64,000 bases of DNA from Nitrosomonas mobilis (GCF_900103035.1 NZ_FMWO01000059.1:28066-92065), one strand, 5' to 3'; shown: positions 47,006 to 57,585, numbered from the stretch's first letter. Translations and numbers: made by a program. Notes: generated by a model from the letters alone, not told the origin.

Positions 47006-49180
47006 ATGAAATTTGTCATTGCTCTGGTCACCGGATTAAGCATTATCATACTGTATCTACTGGCAACTGCGGGCGCCAACACGGAATTTTTTGAGCGCCG
47101 CTACCGCTGGTTAATTGTTTTTATTGTTGGTTTCTTAATCTTTTTGATTGGCGTGGTAGTATTCCTGCTCTGGCGGCTACGGCGCAGACTCAAAACGGGT
47201 ATTTTTGGCTCCAGACTGGCGGTAAGACTACTGATCGTTTTTTCGCTAATGGCGATTCTGCCCGGCGCACTGATTTATAGTGTTTCTGTACAGTTTTTGG
47301 AGAAAAGCATTGAATCCTGGTTCGATGTCAAGGTCGATCGGGCGCTGGAAGGCGGTCTCACGCTAGGACAAACCGTGCTGGATAACCTTCTGGAAGAACT
47401 CCAGAAAAAATCTCAGGCCGCAGCACTTTCGTTATCAGAATCCACCAATTCTCCCCTTACGATATTGAATCGACTTCTGATCCAGTCGCAGATCCAGGAG
47501 GCAACGTTGTTCAACCAGGATGGCAAAATCGTTGCCTTTACCAGCATGGATGATGACGTGCTATTTCCCGAGATGCCCAATACAGAAGCGATGCGTAATA
47601 TCCGCATGCAGAAGAATTATCGCGCGGTGGAATCCTTTGACAACAACGTGCTATATCTGCGTGTCCTAGTGCCAGTCAATGTTCTCAGCCCGGATGAGGA
47701 TATTCGTGTGCTGCAGGTATTACAACGCGTACCGCAGTCTCTGGCGGACAGTGCCGAACAGGTACAAGCAGGTTTTAGTGACTATCAAGAACTGATGCTG
47801 TCTCGTCAGGGATTGACCAGGCTATACAGTGTCACTCTTACCTTGGCATTATTTCTGGCGTTATTCTCAGCAATTGCTGCCGCTTTTGTCATCAGCGAAA
47901 AATTAAGTGCGCCGCTTGGACAGCTGGCGGACGGCACTCGTGCCGTCGCTCAAGGAGATTTCAGCAGACGCCACCAGGTTCAAAGCAAGGATGAGTTTGG
48001 CGTGTTGACAGAGTCGTTTAATCTGATGACCGAGCAACTGGTCGTTGCGCGCAACGTTGCGCAGCGCAATCAGCAGGAAGTTGAAAATGCACGGGCTTAT
48101 CTGGAAAACATTCTGGCAAACCTATCATCGGGGGTCATCGTTTTTGATGAAAATTTGCGTATGCGCGCTATCAATCAGAGTGCCGAGCAAATCCTACAGA
48201 TTCCACTCGCAAAATTTGAGGGACTTACAGTTGAAGAATGTGTTATCCAGGAACCCAGATTAAAACTCCTTGCCGAGGAAATTCAAATTGGATTTGCCTC
48301 GGAAGAAACAGGTGAATGGCAACGCCAGGTTATGCACTCAACCGCTAATAAAGAACAAATATTGCTGCTACGTGGCTCACGTCTGCCGCAAACCTCGTCT
48401 CGGGGCGGTGTCGTGGTGTTTGATGACATCACCAGTTTGTTGCAAGTGCAACGAACGGTTGCCTGGGGAGAAGTCGCACGACGCCTTGCCCATGAAATTA
48501 AAAATCCCCTGACCCCCATCCAGCTCTCAGCAGAACGGCTGCAGCACAAACTACTGAACAAACTAGACGAAACCGATGCCAGAATTCTGAAACGCGCCAC
48601 TACTACTATCGTTGACCAGGTCGAAGCGCTAAAGAAAATGGTCAATGAATTCAGGGATTACGCACGAACACCGGAACTTGAATTCTATCAGATCGACCTC
48701 AACCGATTAATCAGGGAGGTACTGGCACTCTATCAAACGACTACTACCCATCCTGAAAATGGCACCAGCTGCCCACAAATCGAAATGCAGCTTGCGGCAG
48801 ATATTTCGCCCATTAAAGGTGATCCGGCCAGATTACGCCAAGTGTTGCACAATCTTTTACAAAATTCACAGGATGCTCTGAGTACAATCAGTGACCCCAG
48901 GATATGGGTACGCACAGAATCCAGCAAAAACAACATCCTACTGAGTATCACCGATAACGGAATTGGGCTCTCTGAATCTGTTAAGGCAAATATCTTTGAA
49001 CCCTATATCACCACAAAACCCAAAGGAACCGGACTCGGTCTGCCTATTGTTAAAAAAATCGTCGATGAGCACAGTGGCACCATCCTGATCAAAAATATCC
49101 AACCTCACGGTGCACAAGTATTAATTACCTTTCCTGCCATGATGGCCGAAAATTCTCAATTTCCGGAAATCCCGACCTAA
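47006..49180 (+). CDS. ntrY: NtrY-like membrane sensor histidine kinase
   Basis: 724-aa sensor. Two or three transmembrane segments lie in the first ~95 residues, followed by an extracytoplasmic sensor region (about 100-255), another TM (LTLALFLALFSAIAAAFVI), a HAMP domain, a PAS domain, and the kinase core with H-box HEIKNPLTPI and ATP-site DNGIGL and GTGLGLPIVKKI. It pairs with NtrX 108 bp downstream. In other Proteobacteria NtrYX senses nitrogen or redox/envelope state; the signal here is unknown. Confidence 0.93.
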   Translation: MKFVIALVTGLSIIILYLLATAGANTEFFERRYRWLIVFIVGFLIFLIGVVVFLLWRLRRRLKTGIFGSRLAVRLLIVFSLMAILPGALIYSVSVQFLEKSIESWFDVKVDRALEGGLTLGQTVLDNLLEELQKKSQAAALSLSESTNSPLTILNRLLIQSQIQEATLFNQDGKIVAFTSMDDDVLFPEMPNTEAMRNIRMQKNYRAVESFDNNVLYLRVLVPVNVLSPDEDIRVLQVLQRVPQSLADSAEQVQAGFSDYQELMLSRQGLTRLYSVTLTLALFLALFSAIAAAFVISEKLSAPLGQLADGTRAVAQGDFSRRHQVQSKDEFGVLTESFNLMTEQLVVARNVAQRNQQEVENARAYLENILANLSSGVIVFDENLRMRAINQSAEQILQIPLAKFEGLTVEECVIQEPRLKLLAEEIQIGFASEETGEWQRQVMHSTANKEQILLLRGSRLPQTSSRGGVVVFDDITSLLQVQRTVAWGEVARRLAHEIKNPLTPIQLSAERLQHKLLNKLDETDARILKRATTTIVDQVEALKKMVNEFRDYARTPELEFYQIDLNRLIREVLALYQTTTTHPENGTSCPQIEMQLAADISPIKGDPARLRQVLHNLLQNSQDALSTISDPRIWVRTESSKNNILLSITDNGIGLSESVKANIFEPYITTKPKGTGLGLPIVKKIVDEHSGTILIKNIQPHGAQVLITFPAMMAENSQFPEIPT

Positions 49181-49288
49181 TTGCTGTCGAGCCTGCGCAG
49201 AAATTTACCGTAGACAATGATAAAATCGAGGTCAGATTTTCTTCCTGGGCTCGATACATGTCGGTTACATTACAAGACTTGACAATTA

Positions 49289-50548
49289 ATGGCTAACAAT
49301 ACCATTCTCGTAGTGGATGATGAGCTGGGTATTCGCGAATTGTTATCCGAAATTCTCGGTGATGAAGGGTATACCGTCATGCTTGCTGAAAACGCCGAAG
49401 AGGCCAGAGCCTGTCGCAATCAATTACGCCCCGATCTGGTACTACTGGATATATGGATGCCCGATACTGATGGCATTACACTGCTTAAGGAATGGGCAAA
49501 CAATGGCTCTCTCACTATGCCCGTCGTCATCATGTCAGGCCATGGCACGATCGAAACTGCCGTCGAGGCAACCCGGATTGGCGCGGTCGGCTATCTGGAA
49601 AAACCAATTCCGCTGCAAAAATTACTCAGCACCGTGGGGCAGGTATTACGTGGCGCGCAACACCCTTCATTTTCAACTTTCTCCCTGACAAATCTTGGTC
49701 GCAGTAATTTGATCATGGAACTCAGAAGGAAACTGGAGCAAGTACAAAATCTTAAAATACCGGTATTGCTGACAGGGGAACCAGGAGTCGGATTTGAATA
49801 TTGCGCGCGCTTTCTGCACCGCATCAATACCACCTGGGTGGAACCGGAGCTTCCCGCATTGTTGGCTGAACGTCCATTGGAACCATTGGAAAAAGCCCGA
49901 GGTGGGTTGATTTTTCTCGGTGAAATAGGCGATCTAAATAAACTCGAACAAAAGGGCCTGCTGCTGATTCTGGGAAAACTGGAACACTATAACGTACGGC
50001 TGGTTTGTGCCACCGCGCGCCCACTAGCTGAACTAACCGCTCAAGGACTGTTCCATCCCAAACTATTCGAAATATTAAGCAGCCTGACAATTTCCATCCC
50101 CCCCCTGAGGCTGCACCGGGAAGACATACCAGAAATTGCTAATCAACTACTCTCTGCGCTGATCGAATCAGGCGAAGTGCCTGTGCTGCAATTCAATACG
50201 GCCGCACTGAATGCCCTGCGCAATTATGATTGGCCAGGTAACCTCGCACAATTAACTAGCATCGTACATTCCCTGGCAGTTACCTGCACGCAAAATGAAA
50301 TTTCCGCGGATACTGTTCAGCAGGCTTTAGCCTTTTCTCCCCAAGAAACCGGCGTTGTCTCAGATATTCCCTTAAATATCACATTACGAGAAGCACGCGA
50401 TATATTTGAAAAAACCTATTTTGAGAAACTGATTGAGCAGGAAGGTGGCAACATGACGCGCGTAGCTGAACGCGCCGGACTGGAAAGAACTCATCTTTAT
50501 CGCAAGATCAAAACACTTGGCATTAAAACCAGAAGCCAGCTACAGTAA
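49289..50548 (+). CDS. ntrX: NtrX-like response regulator with ruined AAA+ P-loop
   Basis: 419-aa regulator: receiver domain (phospho-acceptor D54 in LLDIWMPD), a central AAA+-derived domain, and a C-terminal Fis-type helix-turn-helix (MTRVAERAGLERTHLYRKIK). The Walker A, usually GESGTGKE, reads GEPGVGFE (163-170): the lysine is lost. No GAFTGA loop is visible and the central domain is shortened. It is therefore unlikely to activate sigma-54 promoters by ATP hydrolysis and may act as a plain DNA-binding activator or repressor. It follows ntrY directly. Confidence 0.9.
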   Translation: MANNTILVVDDELGIRELLSEILGDEGYTVMLAENAEEARACRNQLRPDLVLLDIWMPDTDGITLLKEWANNGSLTMPVVIMSGHGTIETAVEATRIGAVGYLEKPIPLQKLLSTVGQVLRGAQHPSFSTFSLTNLGRSNLIMELRRKLEQVQNLKIPVLLTGEPGVGFEYCARFLHRINTTWVEPELPALLAERPLEPLEKARGGLIFLGEIGDLNKLEQKGLLLILGKLEHYNVRLVCATARPLAELTAQGLFHPKLFEILSSLTISIPPLRLHREDIPEIANQLLSALIESGEVPVLQFNTAALNALRNYDWPGNLAQLTSIVHSLAVTCTQNEISADTVQQALAFSPQETGVVSDIPLNITLREARDIFEKTYFEKLIEQEGGNMTRVAERAGLERTHLYRKIKTLGIKTRSQLQ

Positions 50549-50781
50549 CTCCTCTTCTCACGGTTATTCTATGCGTTGTTTGGCTGAATAACCTTATCAA
50601 CCAATGTTATGAATAAAACACCATTCAACAAATTCCATCAGGAACAGGTAATCTACCTCACCAGAATTTCGGTTGGATTGCTCTAATCTTTACCTTCTCA
50701 AATCGCAGCATCCATACACACCCTTTATACAATGTCAGACGGGTGGTAGCATTGCTTTTTTTACGAAATTCGAGGAAACCG

Positions 50782-51516
50782 ATGGCCGGTCATAGCAAGT
50801 GGGCGAATATAAAGCATAAAAAAGCTGCGCAAGATGCCAAGCGTGGAAAAATCTTTACCCGTCTGATCAAAGAGATTACGATCGCTGCGCGACTCGGTGG
50901 CGGAGATATCGGCAGCAATCCGCGATTACGACTGGCAGTAGACAAAGCCTACGAGCACAATATGCCCAAGGACAACGTCGAACGAGCAATCAAGCGTGGT
51001 TGCGGCGAACTCGAGGGTGTCAATTATGAAGAAATTCGTTATGAAGGCTATGGAATCGCCGGTGCGGCGGTCATTGTGGATTGCATGACGGATAATCGTG
51101 TCAGGACTGTGGCAGACGTGCGCCACGCCTTTACCAAGCATGGCGGCAATCTTGGCACGGATGGCTCGGTCGGCTATTTGTTCAAACACTGTGGTCAGCT
51201 TTTGTTCGCACCGGACACGGATGAGTCAAAATTGTTCTATATTGCACTCGACGCTGGTGCGGAAGATGTCATCACCCACGATGATAGCAGCATCGAAGTG
51301 GTAACCGATCCAAACATATTTACTGCCGTCAAGGAAAGGATCGAACACGCAGGTCTCAAGGCAGAGCTGACAGAGGTCACCTGGAAACCTGACATTGAAA
51401 TTACATTGACTGGCGATAACGCGGCCAAAATGCAGAAACTGCTGGATGCTCTTGAAGATATTGATGACGTTCAGAATGTTTATACTAACGCCGTAATAGA
51501 CGACGAAATAACCTGA
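50782..51516 (+). CDS. yebC: YebC/PmpR-family regulatory or ribosome-associated protein
   Basis: 244-aa protein of the YebC/TACO1 family, described as transcription regulators in some bacteria and as translation factors for polyproline stalls in others. The N-terminus [23 protein letters not shown] is invariant, so ATG at 50782 was chosen over an open frame 13 codons longer; CGAGGAAA precedes it. It sits upstream of ruvC-ruvA-ruvB, the typical yebC-ruvCAB order. Confidence 0.95.
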   Translation: MAGHSKWANIKHKKAAQDAKRGKIFTRLIKEITIAARLGGGDIGSNPRLRLAVDKAYEHNMPKDNVERAIKRGCGELEGVNYEEIRYEGYGIAGAAVIVDCMTDNRVRTVADVRHAFTKHGGNLGTDGSVGYLFKHCGQLLFAPDTDESKLFYIALDAGAEDVITHDDSSIEVVTDPNIFTAVKERIEHAGLKAELTEVTWKPDIEITLTGDNAAKMQKLLDALEDIDDVQNVYTNAVIDDEIT

Positions 51517-51527
51517 TCGGAGCGAAT

Positions 51528-52052
51528 ATTCGTATCCTTGGTATTGATCCTGGTTTGCGCATTACGGGTTTTGGCGTAATCGATCACGTTGACAGACGCC
51601 TCGTCTACATCAGCAGTGGCTGCGTGACGACCACGGGCACTGCGCTGCCACAACGCTTGAAAGTCATTCTCGACGGACTGGATGAAATCATTCGGGAGCA
51701 GTCTCCTGAACAGGTCGCGATCGAGCAGGTCTTTGTCAATATCAACCCCCAGTCAACTTTGTTGCTTGGCCAGGCGCGTGGAGCAGCAATCTGTGCCGCG
51801 GTACAGCACGAATTGTCCGTAGCAGAATATACTGCCCTGCAAATCAAACAGGCAGTCGTTGGTAATGGCCATGCCCACAAGGAGCAAGTGCAGGAAATGG
51901 TAATGCGTCTACTGGAACTGACCGGACGACCACGCCCGGATGCGGCTGATGCCCTGGCATGCGCGATTTGCCATGCTCATAGCAGTACAAGCCGTTTCAG
52001 CGACTCACTGACGCCCCAAACTTCTCGATTGAGACGAGGCAGACGCTCATGA
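51528..52052 (+). CDS. ruvC: Holliday-junction resolvase RuvC with probable ATT start
   Basis: Resolvase of about 174 aa. The first catalytic Asp lies in [13 protein letters not shown], then IEQVFVN, and HKEQVQEMV and DAADALA supply the other acidic residues. The only standard start codon (TTG 51555) would remove GIDPG and the catalytic Asp. Reading back to the in-frame stop at 51486-51488 shows no ATG, GTG or other TTG. ATT at 51528 fits: GGAG at 51519-51522 lies 5 nt upstream, and the product would open IRILGIDPG as in relatives. CTG at 51513 is an alternative; so is a sequence error. Confidence 0.88.
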   Translation: MRILGIDPGLRITGFGVIDHVDRRLVYISSGCVTTTGTALPQRLKVILDGLDEIIREQSPEQVAIEQVFVNINPQSTLLLGQARGAAICAAVQHELSVAEYTALQIKQAVVGNGHAHKEQVQEMVMRLLELTGRPRPDAADALACAICHAHSSTSRFSDSLTPQTSRLRRGRRS

Positions 52053-52633
52053 TTGGACGTATTAGCGGATTATTGCTGGAGAAACATCCGCCGCTGGTGC
52101 TGGTGGAGGCACAAGGGGTGGGCTATGAGATCAATGTACCAATGAGTACATTTTGCCAGTTGCCTCCAATTGGTGAAAGACTCACGTTACAGACCCATTT
52201 GATCGTGCGTGAAGACGCCCATGTGTTATTTGGGTTTGTGACCGAAGGTGAGCGCGCCTTGTTCCGCCAGCTGACCAAAATAACCGGTGTCGGCGCCAGA
52301 ACCGCGCTCGCTATTTTGTCCGGGATGAGTGTTACGGATCTGTGTCAGGCAGTCGCCCTGCAAGATGGTGCGTGGCTAACTAAAATTCCTGGTATTGGCA
52401 AGAAAACCGCAGAGCGTTTATTACTCGAGCTGCGTGACAAGCTTGATTCAACCCTGATTCAACCAGGCGCAACGTCGATTTCGCAAGGTATTGACAAGGA
52501 CATTCTTAATGCCCTGTTATCACTGGGCTATAATGCCCGGGAAGCAAGCTTGGCAGTTAAACAGTTACCTGACGCTATCGCGGTGTCCGATGGCATCATG
52601 CAAGCGCTGCAGTATCTATCCAAACCTAAGTAA
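52049..52633 (+). CDS. ruvA: Holliday-junction branch-migration protein RuvA
   Basis: 194-aa DNA-binding subunit that holds four-way junctions for RuvB. The OB-fold N-terminus starts [27 protein letters not shown]; the helix-hairpin-helix pair ([18 protein letters not shown] and [19 protein letters not shown]) is present. The ATG overlaps the ruvC stop (ATGA). A RuvB-binding C-terminal domain ends the protein. Confidence 0.97.
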   Translation: MIGRISGLLLEKHPPLVLVEAQGVGYEINVPMSTFCQLPPIGERLTLQTHLIVREDAHVLFGFVTEGERALFRQLTKITGVGARTALAILSGMSVTDLCQAVALQDGAWLTKIPGIGKKTAERLLLELRDKLDSTLIQPGATSISQGIDKDILNALLSLGYNAREASLAVKQLPDAIAVSDGIMQALQYLSKPK

Positions 52634-52658
52634 CGCAACTAAGTAATGCCACCTGACC

Positions 52659-53762
52659 ATGATCGAACCGGATAGAATCATTACTGCTTCCACCCTCTCC
52701 CCTCGTGAAGAAGCGCTGGAACGCGCCTTGCGTCCCAACCAGCTCGATGAGTATGTCGGGCAGGAGAAAATACGCGAGCAATTGCAAATTTTCATTGCAG
52801 CTGCGCGGCAACGCCAGGAAGCGCTTGATCATGTGTTGCTGTTTGGTCCACCCGGTCTGGGAAAAACCACGCTCGCCCATATTATTGCACGTGAAATGGG
52901 TGTCAATCTGCGGCACACCTCCGGCCCGGTACTGGAACGAGCCGGTGATCTGGCCGCACTACTCACCAATCTGCAGCCCAACGATGTGCTGTTCATCGAT
53001 GAAATTCACCGGCTATCCCCTGTTGTTGAGGAAATTCTCTATCCGGCAATGGAAGATTATCAGCTCGACATCATGATTGGTGAAGGCCCTGCGGCGCGAT
53101 CGGTCAAGATTGACTTACCGCCTTTTACCCTGATAGGCGCAACGACCCGTGCGGGCATGTTGACCAATCCGTTACGTGATCGCTTTGGCATCGTTTCGCG
53201 ATTAGAATTTTATGCAGCTGACGAGCTTACCAGAATTGTAGCTCGTTCAGCCAGACTGCTGGAAGTCACCACAGCAGATGACGGCGCAATGGAAATTGCC
53301 CGACGCTCACGTGGTACGCCGCGCATTGCCAATCGCTTGCTTCGTCGCGTGCGCGATTTCGCACAGATCAAGGCAGACGGCATCATCGACCGTCAGGTGG
53401 CTGACGCCGCACTCCGCATGCTCGATGTGGACGCAATCGGCCTGGATGTACTTGACAGAAAACTGTTACTGGCAGTCATGGAAAAATTTGACGGCGGTCC
53501 GGTTGGTGTCGACAATCTCGCCTCTGCCATCAGTGAGGAACGTGACACCATTGAAGAAGTACTGGAACCTTACCTGATCCAGCAGGGATTTCTGCAACGC
53601 ACCCCTCGTGGCCGGGTCGCAACAGCCGCCACCTATCAACATTTCAACCTGGTTCCGGCGGCGCATCCCCGGCAATTGAGCCTCTTTGATCATGATCTTC
53701 CTGCTGATGCGACTGCTACTGACGAATCCTCTATTCAGCCGACTCCAGACAGACAGGAATAG
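52659..53762 (+). CDS. ruvB: Holliday-junction helicase RuvB
   Basis: 367-aa AAA+ motor driving branch migration. Walker A is [11 protein letters not shown], Walker B FIDEIHRL, sensor [10 protein letters not shown], and the arginine finger region [14 protein letters not shown]-terminal winged helix contains [19 protein letters not shown] ~30-residue low-complexity tail ([11 protein letters not shown]...) is unusual but common in betaproteobacteria. It completes the ruvCAB set, 25 bp after ruvA. Confidence 0.97.
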   Translation: MIEPDRIITASTLSPREEALERALRPNQLDEYVGQEKIREQLQIFIAAARQRQEALDHVLLFGPPGLGKTTLAHIIAREMGVNLRHTSGPVLERAGDLAALLTNLQPNDVLFIDEIHRLSPVVEEILYPAMEDYQLDIMIGEGPAARSVKIDLPPFTLIGATTRAGMLTNPLRDRFGIVSRLEFYAADELTRIVARSARLLEVTTADDGAMEIARRSRGTPRIANRLLRRVRDFAQIKADGIIDRQVADAALRMLDVDAIGLDVLDRKLLLAVMEKFDGGPVGVDNLASAISEERDTIEEVLEPYLIQQGFLQRTPRGRVATAATYQHFNLVPAAHPRQLSLFDHDLPADATATDESSIQPTPDRQE

Positions 53763-53890
53763 CCGTATTACTGTCTGTTGATTCCAGCCACTCTGCGGGA
53801 TATTATGATCACCACTGGCATTCAAATAATGCAGAAACACCATAAGCCCTATTTATCTGTTTGTTCAACATTGTTCCATGGAGAGCGTAA

Positions 53891-54376
53891 ATGAATACCA
53901 TCGTTACTGTCGTCAATGGTTCCCGGGCCCGTTTTTTTTCATTACAACCGGCAGAAACGCCTGTTTATGAATCCAGCCCACGCCTGGTTGAGCATGAAAA
54001 TCTGGTCAACCCGGAAAATGAATCCGCAGATAAAGCCCTGTGGTCGGATAACAGTAGCGGCAATCGCAGCAGCGCAGGGGGTGGTGCACATGGCTATGAC
54101 GATCACCGTGAACAGCATCGCGCAGAATATGAGCGCCGCTTCTCACAATCAATTGCAGCGAAAGCCATCAAACTCGCGCACAAACAACAGGCGAAATCGA
54201 TTGTAGTGGTTGCCGACAGCCATATGCTTGGATTGCTACGCAATGGTCTGGAAAACAGCAATGGTTTTTCCATCAAGGAACTCGCCAAAGATTACAGCAA
54301 GCTTTCAATATCGGATCTACATGCGCAACTGGCAAGCCACCATCTAATACCGGCGCAGCGCAAACCCGGCCAATAA
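53891..54376 (+). CDS. Host-attachment-family protein
   Basis: 161-aa protein of the 'required for attachment to host cells' family (PF10116), first described in Agrobacterium and resembling the release-factor-1-like baeRF fold. Blocks IVTVVNGSRARFFSL, HREQHRAEYERRFSQSIA and IVVVADSHMLGLLR match. A low-complexity Ser/Gly segment (SSGNRSSAGGGAHGYD) sits in the middle. The name should not be taken literally in a free-living organism. Its stop overlaps the next start (AATGG), so both form a unit. Confidence 0.82.
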   Translation: MNTIVTVVNGSRARFFSLQPAETPVYESSPRLVEHENLVNPENESADKALWSDNSSGNRSSAGGGAHGYDDHREQHRAEYERRFSQSIAAKAIKLAHKQQAKSIVVVADSHMLGLLRNGLENSNGFSIKELAKDYSKLSISDLHAQLASHHLIPAQRKPGQ

Positions 54377-55023
54377 TGGGAACGAAGAACCAAGCGATGC
54401 TGTTTCGTGACCGGGAAGATGCTGCCCGGCAACTAGCTGCAAAGCTTGGCAAACTAAAAGATCAACATCCTCTGGTACTGGCAATCCCGCGCGGAGGAGT
54501 ACCAATGGGACGCAGCATCGCTGACGCGATTAATGGAGAATTCGACATCGTACTGGTTCGCAAACTCCGTGCTCCCGGCCACCCGGAATTTGCTGTTGGC
54601 GCAGTGGACGAACACGGCACCATGCAGGTTGCCGACTATGCCGCAGCAGTGGGAGCAGATGATGATTATCTGCTCCGTGAAAAAGAAACTCAAATGAGTG
54701 TCATACGTGAACGGCGCAAGATCTATACACCGCACCGGTCATCTATCAATCCAGCAGGCCGCACTATCGTCGTCGTCGATGATGGTCTGGCAACTGGTGC
54801 CACCATGATGGCGGCGCTCAACATGCTACGCCAAAGTAACCCCCCCCGCCTGATCTGTGCGATACCCGTTGCAGCACCGGATTCGCTACGCAAAGTCGAA
54901 GCGTTGGTGGATGAAGTGATCTGTCTGTCTACACCAGAAAATTTTCAGGCAGTTGGACAGTTCTACCAGAATTTTTCCCAAGTAGAAGATGAAGAAGTCA
55001 TCGCGGCTCTGGAGCACATCTGA
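54376..55023 (+). CDS. Phosphoribosyltransferase-family protein
   Basis: 215-aa protein of the type I PRTase fold. The PRPP-binding motif is VVVDDGLATGATMMAAL, preceded by the flexible-loop region and the N-terminal LAIPRGGVPMGRSIA. Such proteins are widespread beside stress or host-attachment genes; the substrate cannot be read from sequence. Translationally coupled to the previous gene through overlapping stop and start. Confidence 0.85.
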   Translation: MGTKNQAMLFRDREDAARQLAAKLGKLKDQHPLVLAIPRGGVPMGRSIADAINGEFDIVLVRKLRAPGHPEFAVGAVDEHGTMQVADYAAAVGADDDYLLREKETQMSVIRERRKIYTPHRSSINPAGRTIVVVDDGLATGATMMAALNMLRQSNPPRLICAIPVAAPDSLRKVEALVDEVICLSTPENFQAVGQFYQNFSQVEDEEVIAALEHI

Positions 55024-55520
55024 AATGGCTGCGTCAAATTTGGTTATTGGAATCTCTTGTTTTTCCAGGAAATATCAAAAAAATAATTGACATGATGCTC
55101 TGAACAGGTTGGGAAAATCATTCTGTGCTATCCGGTATAACTCGCAAGATATTAGTGCTGCGACCTATAAAACCGATGCGTACAGTCAGCGAGAAATCGG
55201 CGAGCTCTATCGATGACACCCAACGACGATTGGAGTTATTCTGTGCAAAAATAAAGAGCAAAGATTCTTTATTCTGGGCCTGACACCATTTTCCGTTGAT
55301 TTTACCCATCCTTGGATCACCCGAACGATGACACAAGGATGAGGGCCGGATGTCTAAAGCTGGAGGTATGAATGACTGACGAACCAAAACCACATACCAG
55401 CCCGTCTAATTTAGAAAAATAACAATTGAATGTCAAACCACCATTATTTGGTAAACGCGTTGGCAACAATTTCAGGAGCGACTAATTATCCCGTTTGCAG
55501 GAAATAAAAATTGATTTGAT
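55024..55520. other. 497-bp gap with a faint IS remnant
   Basis: No intact gene lies between the phosphoribosyltransferase and pmbA. The central part has a degraded IS4-like transposase tail. The last ~150 bp before pmbA show nothing recognisable. Confidence 0.6.
55180..55310 (+). pseudogene. Possible IS4-family transposase C-terminal remnant
   Basis: Read on the plus strand, SEREIGELYR-like codons followed by a stop and then TTIGVILCKNKEQRFFILG echo the REIAELYRxRWxIELFFRWIKQxLRIKRFLG block of IS4 transposases. It is heavily decayed. Assignment is tentative. Confidence 0.35.
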
Positions 55521-56888
55521 TTAAGTACCCGCAATCGTCATGCGATCAATCAACAACGCGCCACACTGCCGGGAGCCGCGAACAATTATTTCATCGCCCA
55601 CTGCGACGATACCACGGTACATGGTTTGCAGATTGCCAGCAATGGTAATTTCCTCAACGGGAAAGCAGATTTCTCCCTGCTCCACCCAGAATCCGGCAGC
55701 ACCCTGCGAATAATCACCGGTTACCAGATTGACACCATGACCAAGTAGTTCGGTAACCAGCAATCCTTTGCCCATTCTTCTAAGTAATGCATCGAAAGGC
55801 AGTGGCGCATCATTTTTCAAGATCAGATTATGATTGCCACCAGCATTGCCAGTTGAGTGCATACCCAGTTTTCGTGCGGCATAGCTCCCCAGGAAATAAC
55901 CCTGAACGATGCCATTTTCTACAATCTTGCGAGCATGTGTGGCCACACCTTCGTCGTCGAAAGAATGGCTCGCCAGCCCCTTAACCAGATGAGGCGACTC
56001 ATCAATCTGAATATTGTCCGGAAAAACTTGCTTGCCGATACTGTCGAGCAAAAAAGAAGATTTGCGGTATAGACTGGCGCCACTGATAGCCTGAACAAAA
56101 TAGCCGAGCAGACTTGGGGCAATTGATGCATCAAATAATACGGATGCCTCACAAGTTGAAATTTTTCGGGCGCCCAATCGTGCGAGACTGCGCTGACCAG
56201 CCTTCTGACCAATCGCGTCGATACGCTCAAGATCATCCCTGGCACGCGCCACGCTATACCAGTAATCACGTTGCATGCCGCTTTCGTCACCAGCGATGAC
56301 GGCGCAGCCAATACTGTGACTGGTTGACGGATACCCGCCAATAAAACCAAGGCTATTGGCATAAATAAATTGTGCCGCACTGACAGATACGCTCGCCCCT
56401 TCGGAATTGATGATGCGCTTGTCGATTGCCAGAGCTGCCGCTTCACATTGTTTGGCCAGCTCAATGGCTTGTTCGACAGGTAATGACCAAGGGTGATACA
56501 AACCAAGATCAGGAAAATTCGTTGCCAGCAAACTGGCTTCCGCCAACCCGGCGAAGCTATCTGCTGCCGTATAGCGTGCAATAGCCAGTGCAGCGGCAAC
56601 AGTTTCTTCGATGGCTCTAGGTGAGAAATCGCTGCTGCTGGCATTGCCGCGATTCTGTCCGATGTAGACCGTTACGGAAAGCCCTTTATCGCGTGTATAT
56701 TCAATGGTCTCCACTTCACCCATACGCGCTGTAACATTTTGTCCGCTACCTTCAGAAATATGTGTTTCACAGGCATTTGCCCCGCCTTTCCTGGCAAGCG
56801 TCAGAATGGTAGTGGCGATGTCCTGTAAAATTTCAGTGCTGCAAGCAAAAATTTGCGGAGACTCGGTTCTGTCAATTGAATTATTCAT
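55521..56888 (-). CDS. pmbA: Metalloprotease PmbA (TldE)
   Basis: 455-aa subunit of the TldD/TldE protease involved in peptide maturation and in CcdA degradation. TldE-type signatures are EYTRDKGLSVTVYIGQNRGNAS, LGMHSTGNAGGNHN and VTGDYSQGAAGFWVEQGEI. TldE itself lacks the HExxxH zinc site carried by TldD, and none is seen here. It is divergent from darP, a conserved pair. tldD is not in this window. Confidence 0.95.
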   Translation of the reverse strand: MNNSIDRTESPQIFACSTEILQDIATTILTLARKGGANACETHISEGSGQNVTARMGEVETIEYTRDKGLSVTVYIGQNRGNASSSDFSPRAIEETVAAALAIARYTAADSFAGLAEASLLATNFPDLGLYHPWSLPVEQAIELAKQCEAAALAIDKRIINSEGASVSVSAAQFIYANSLGFIGGYPSTSHSIGCAVIAGDESGMQRDYWYSVARARDDLERIDAIGQKAGQRSLARLGARKISTCEASVLFDASIAPSLLGYFVQAISGASLYRKSSFLLDSIGKQVFPDNIQIDESPHLVKGLASHSFDDEGVATHARKIVENGIVQGYFLGSYAARKLGMHSTGNAGGNHNLILKNDAPLPFDALLRRMGKGLLVTELLGHGVNLVTGDYSQGAAGFWVEQGEICFPVEEITIAGNLQTMYRGIVAVGDEIIVRGSRQCGALLIDRMTIAGT

Positions 56889-56980
56889 GGAGTTGGGAAT
56901 AGGCAGCCAGTTTGGATGACAATTACAAGCGATGTTGCTTCAAAGCGGGTTATGATAACAGTTTCTCGAATACTGGCGCT

Positions 56981-57562
56981 GTGTCTACTCATCAAAAGCA
57001 TAAAAATCAACTGCAACCAGATCAGGACGCATCTGTCGATAGCAATATTGATTCTGCCCCAAGCAAGACGCGCATCAAGCAGCAAATGCATGCCTTGCAG
57101 GCGTTAGGGGAACAATTGGTTCAGTTGGATGCGGAAAAACTGCGACAGCTTGATTTACCTGACAGCCTGATGGGAGCATTGCTGGAAGCCCGACATATCA
57201 GCAAACATGGCGCGCGCAGGCGTCAAATGCAATTTATTGGCAAGTGCATGCGTGCGATTGACCCATCGCCGGTTCAAAAAAAACTGGACGAATGGCAGCG
57301 GTCCGGCATCAGTCATACTGCCTGGTTGCATCGCCTCGAAAAATGGCGCGAGCGGTTATTGAGTGATGAAACTGCGCTGACTGAATTTGCTGAAGCCTAT
57401 CCGCAAGCGGATATTCAGCAGTTGCGCACTGTGCTGCGCAATGTGCAACACGAACAACTTACCAACAAACCCCCCAAAAATTTCCGTTTATTATTTAAAC
57501 TGTTACGCGAAATCATTCCACAAAAAACCGGGGCGCCCTCCGTCCAGGATTTTGAAAAATAA
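56981..57562 (+). CDS. darP: Ribosome-associated protein DarP (YjgA, DUF615)
   Basis: About 193 aa, a late 50S-assembly factor family. The conserved part runs from RIKQQMHALQALGEQLVQL to EARHISKHGARRRQMQFIGKCMR and QLRTVLRNVQHEQLTNKPPKNFR. The start is uncertain. GTG 56981 gives an N-terminus of the usual length and leaves 92 bp for promoters against divergent pmbA. TTG 56912 would add 23 residues. Confidence 0.9.
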   Translation: MSTHQKHKNQLQPDQDASVDSNIDSAPSKTRIKQQMHALQALGEQLVQLDAEKLRQLDLPDSLMGALLEARHISKHGARRRQMQFIGKCMRAIDPSPVQKKLDEWQRSGISHTAWLHRLEKWRERLLSDETALTEFAEAYPQADIQQLRTVLRNVQHEQLTNKPPKNFRLLFKLLREIIPQKTGAPSVQDFEK

Positions 57563-57585
57563 TCATTTTTAGGAGGATATACCAG

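Noticed and set aside
55118..55393. 91-aa minus-strand frame before pmbA as a gene
   Set aside because: It overlaps the IS4-like remnant in antisense, with no family features.
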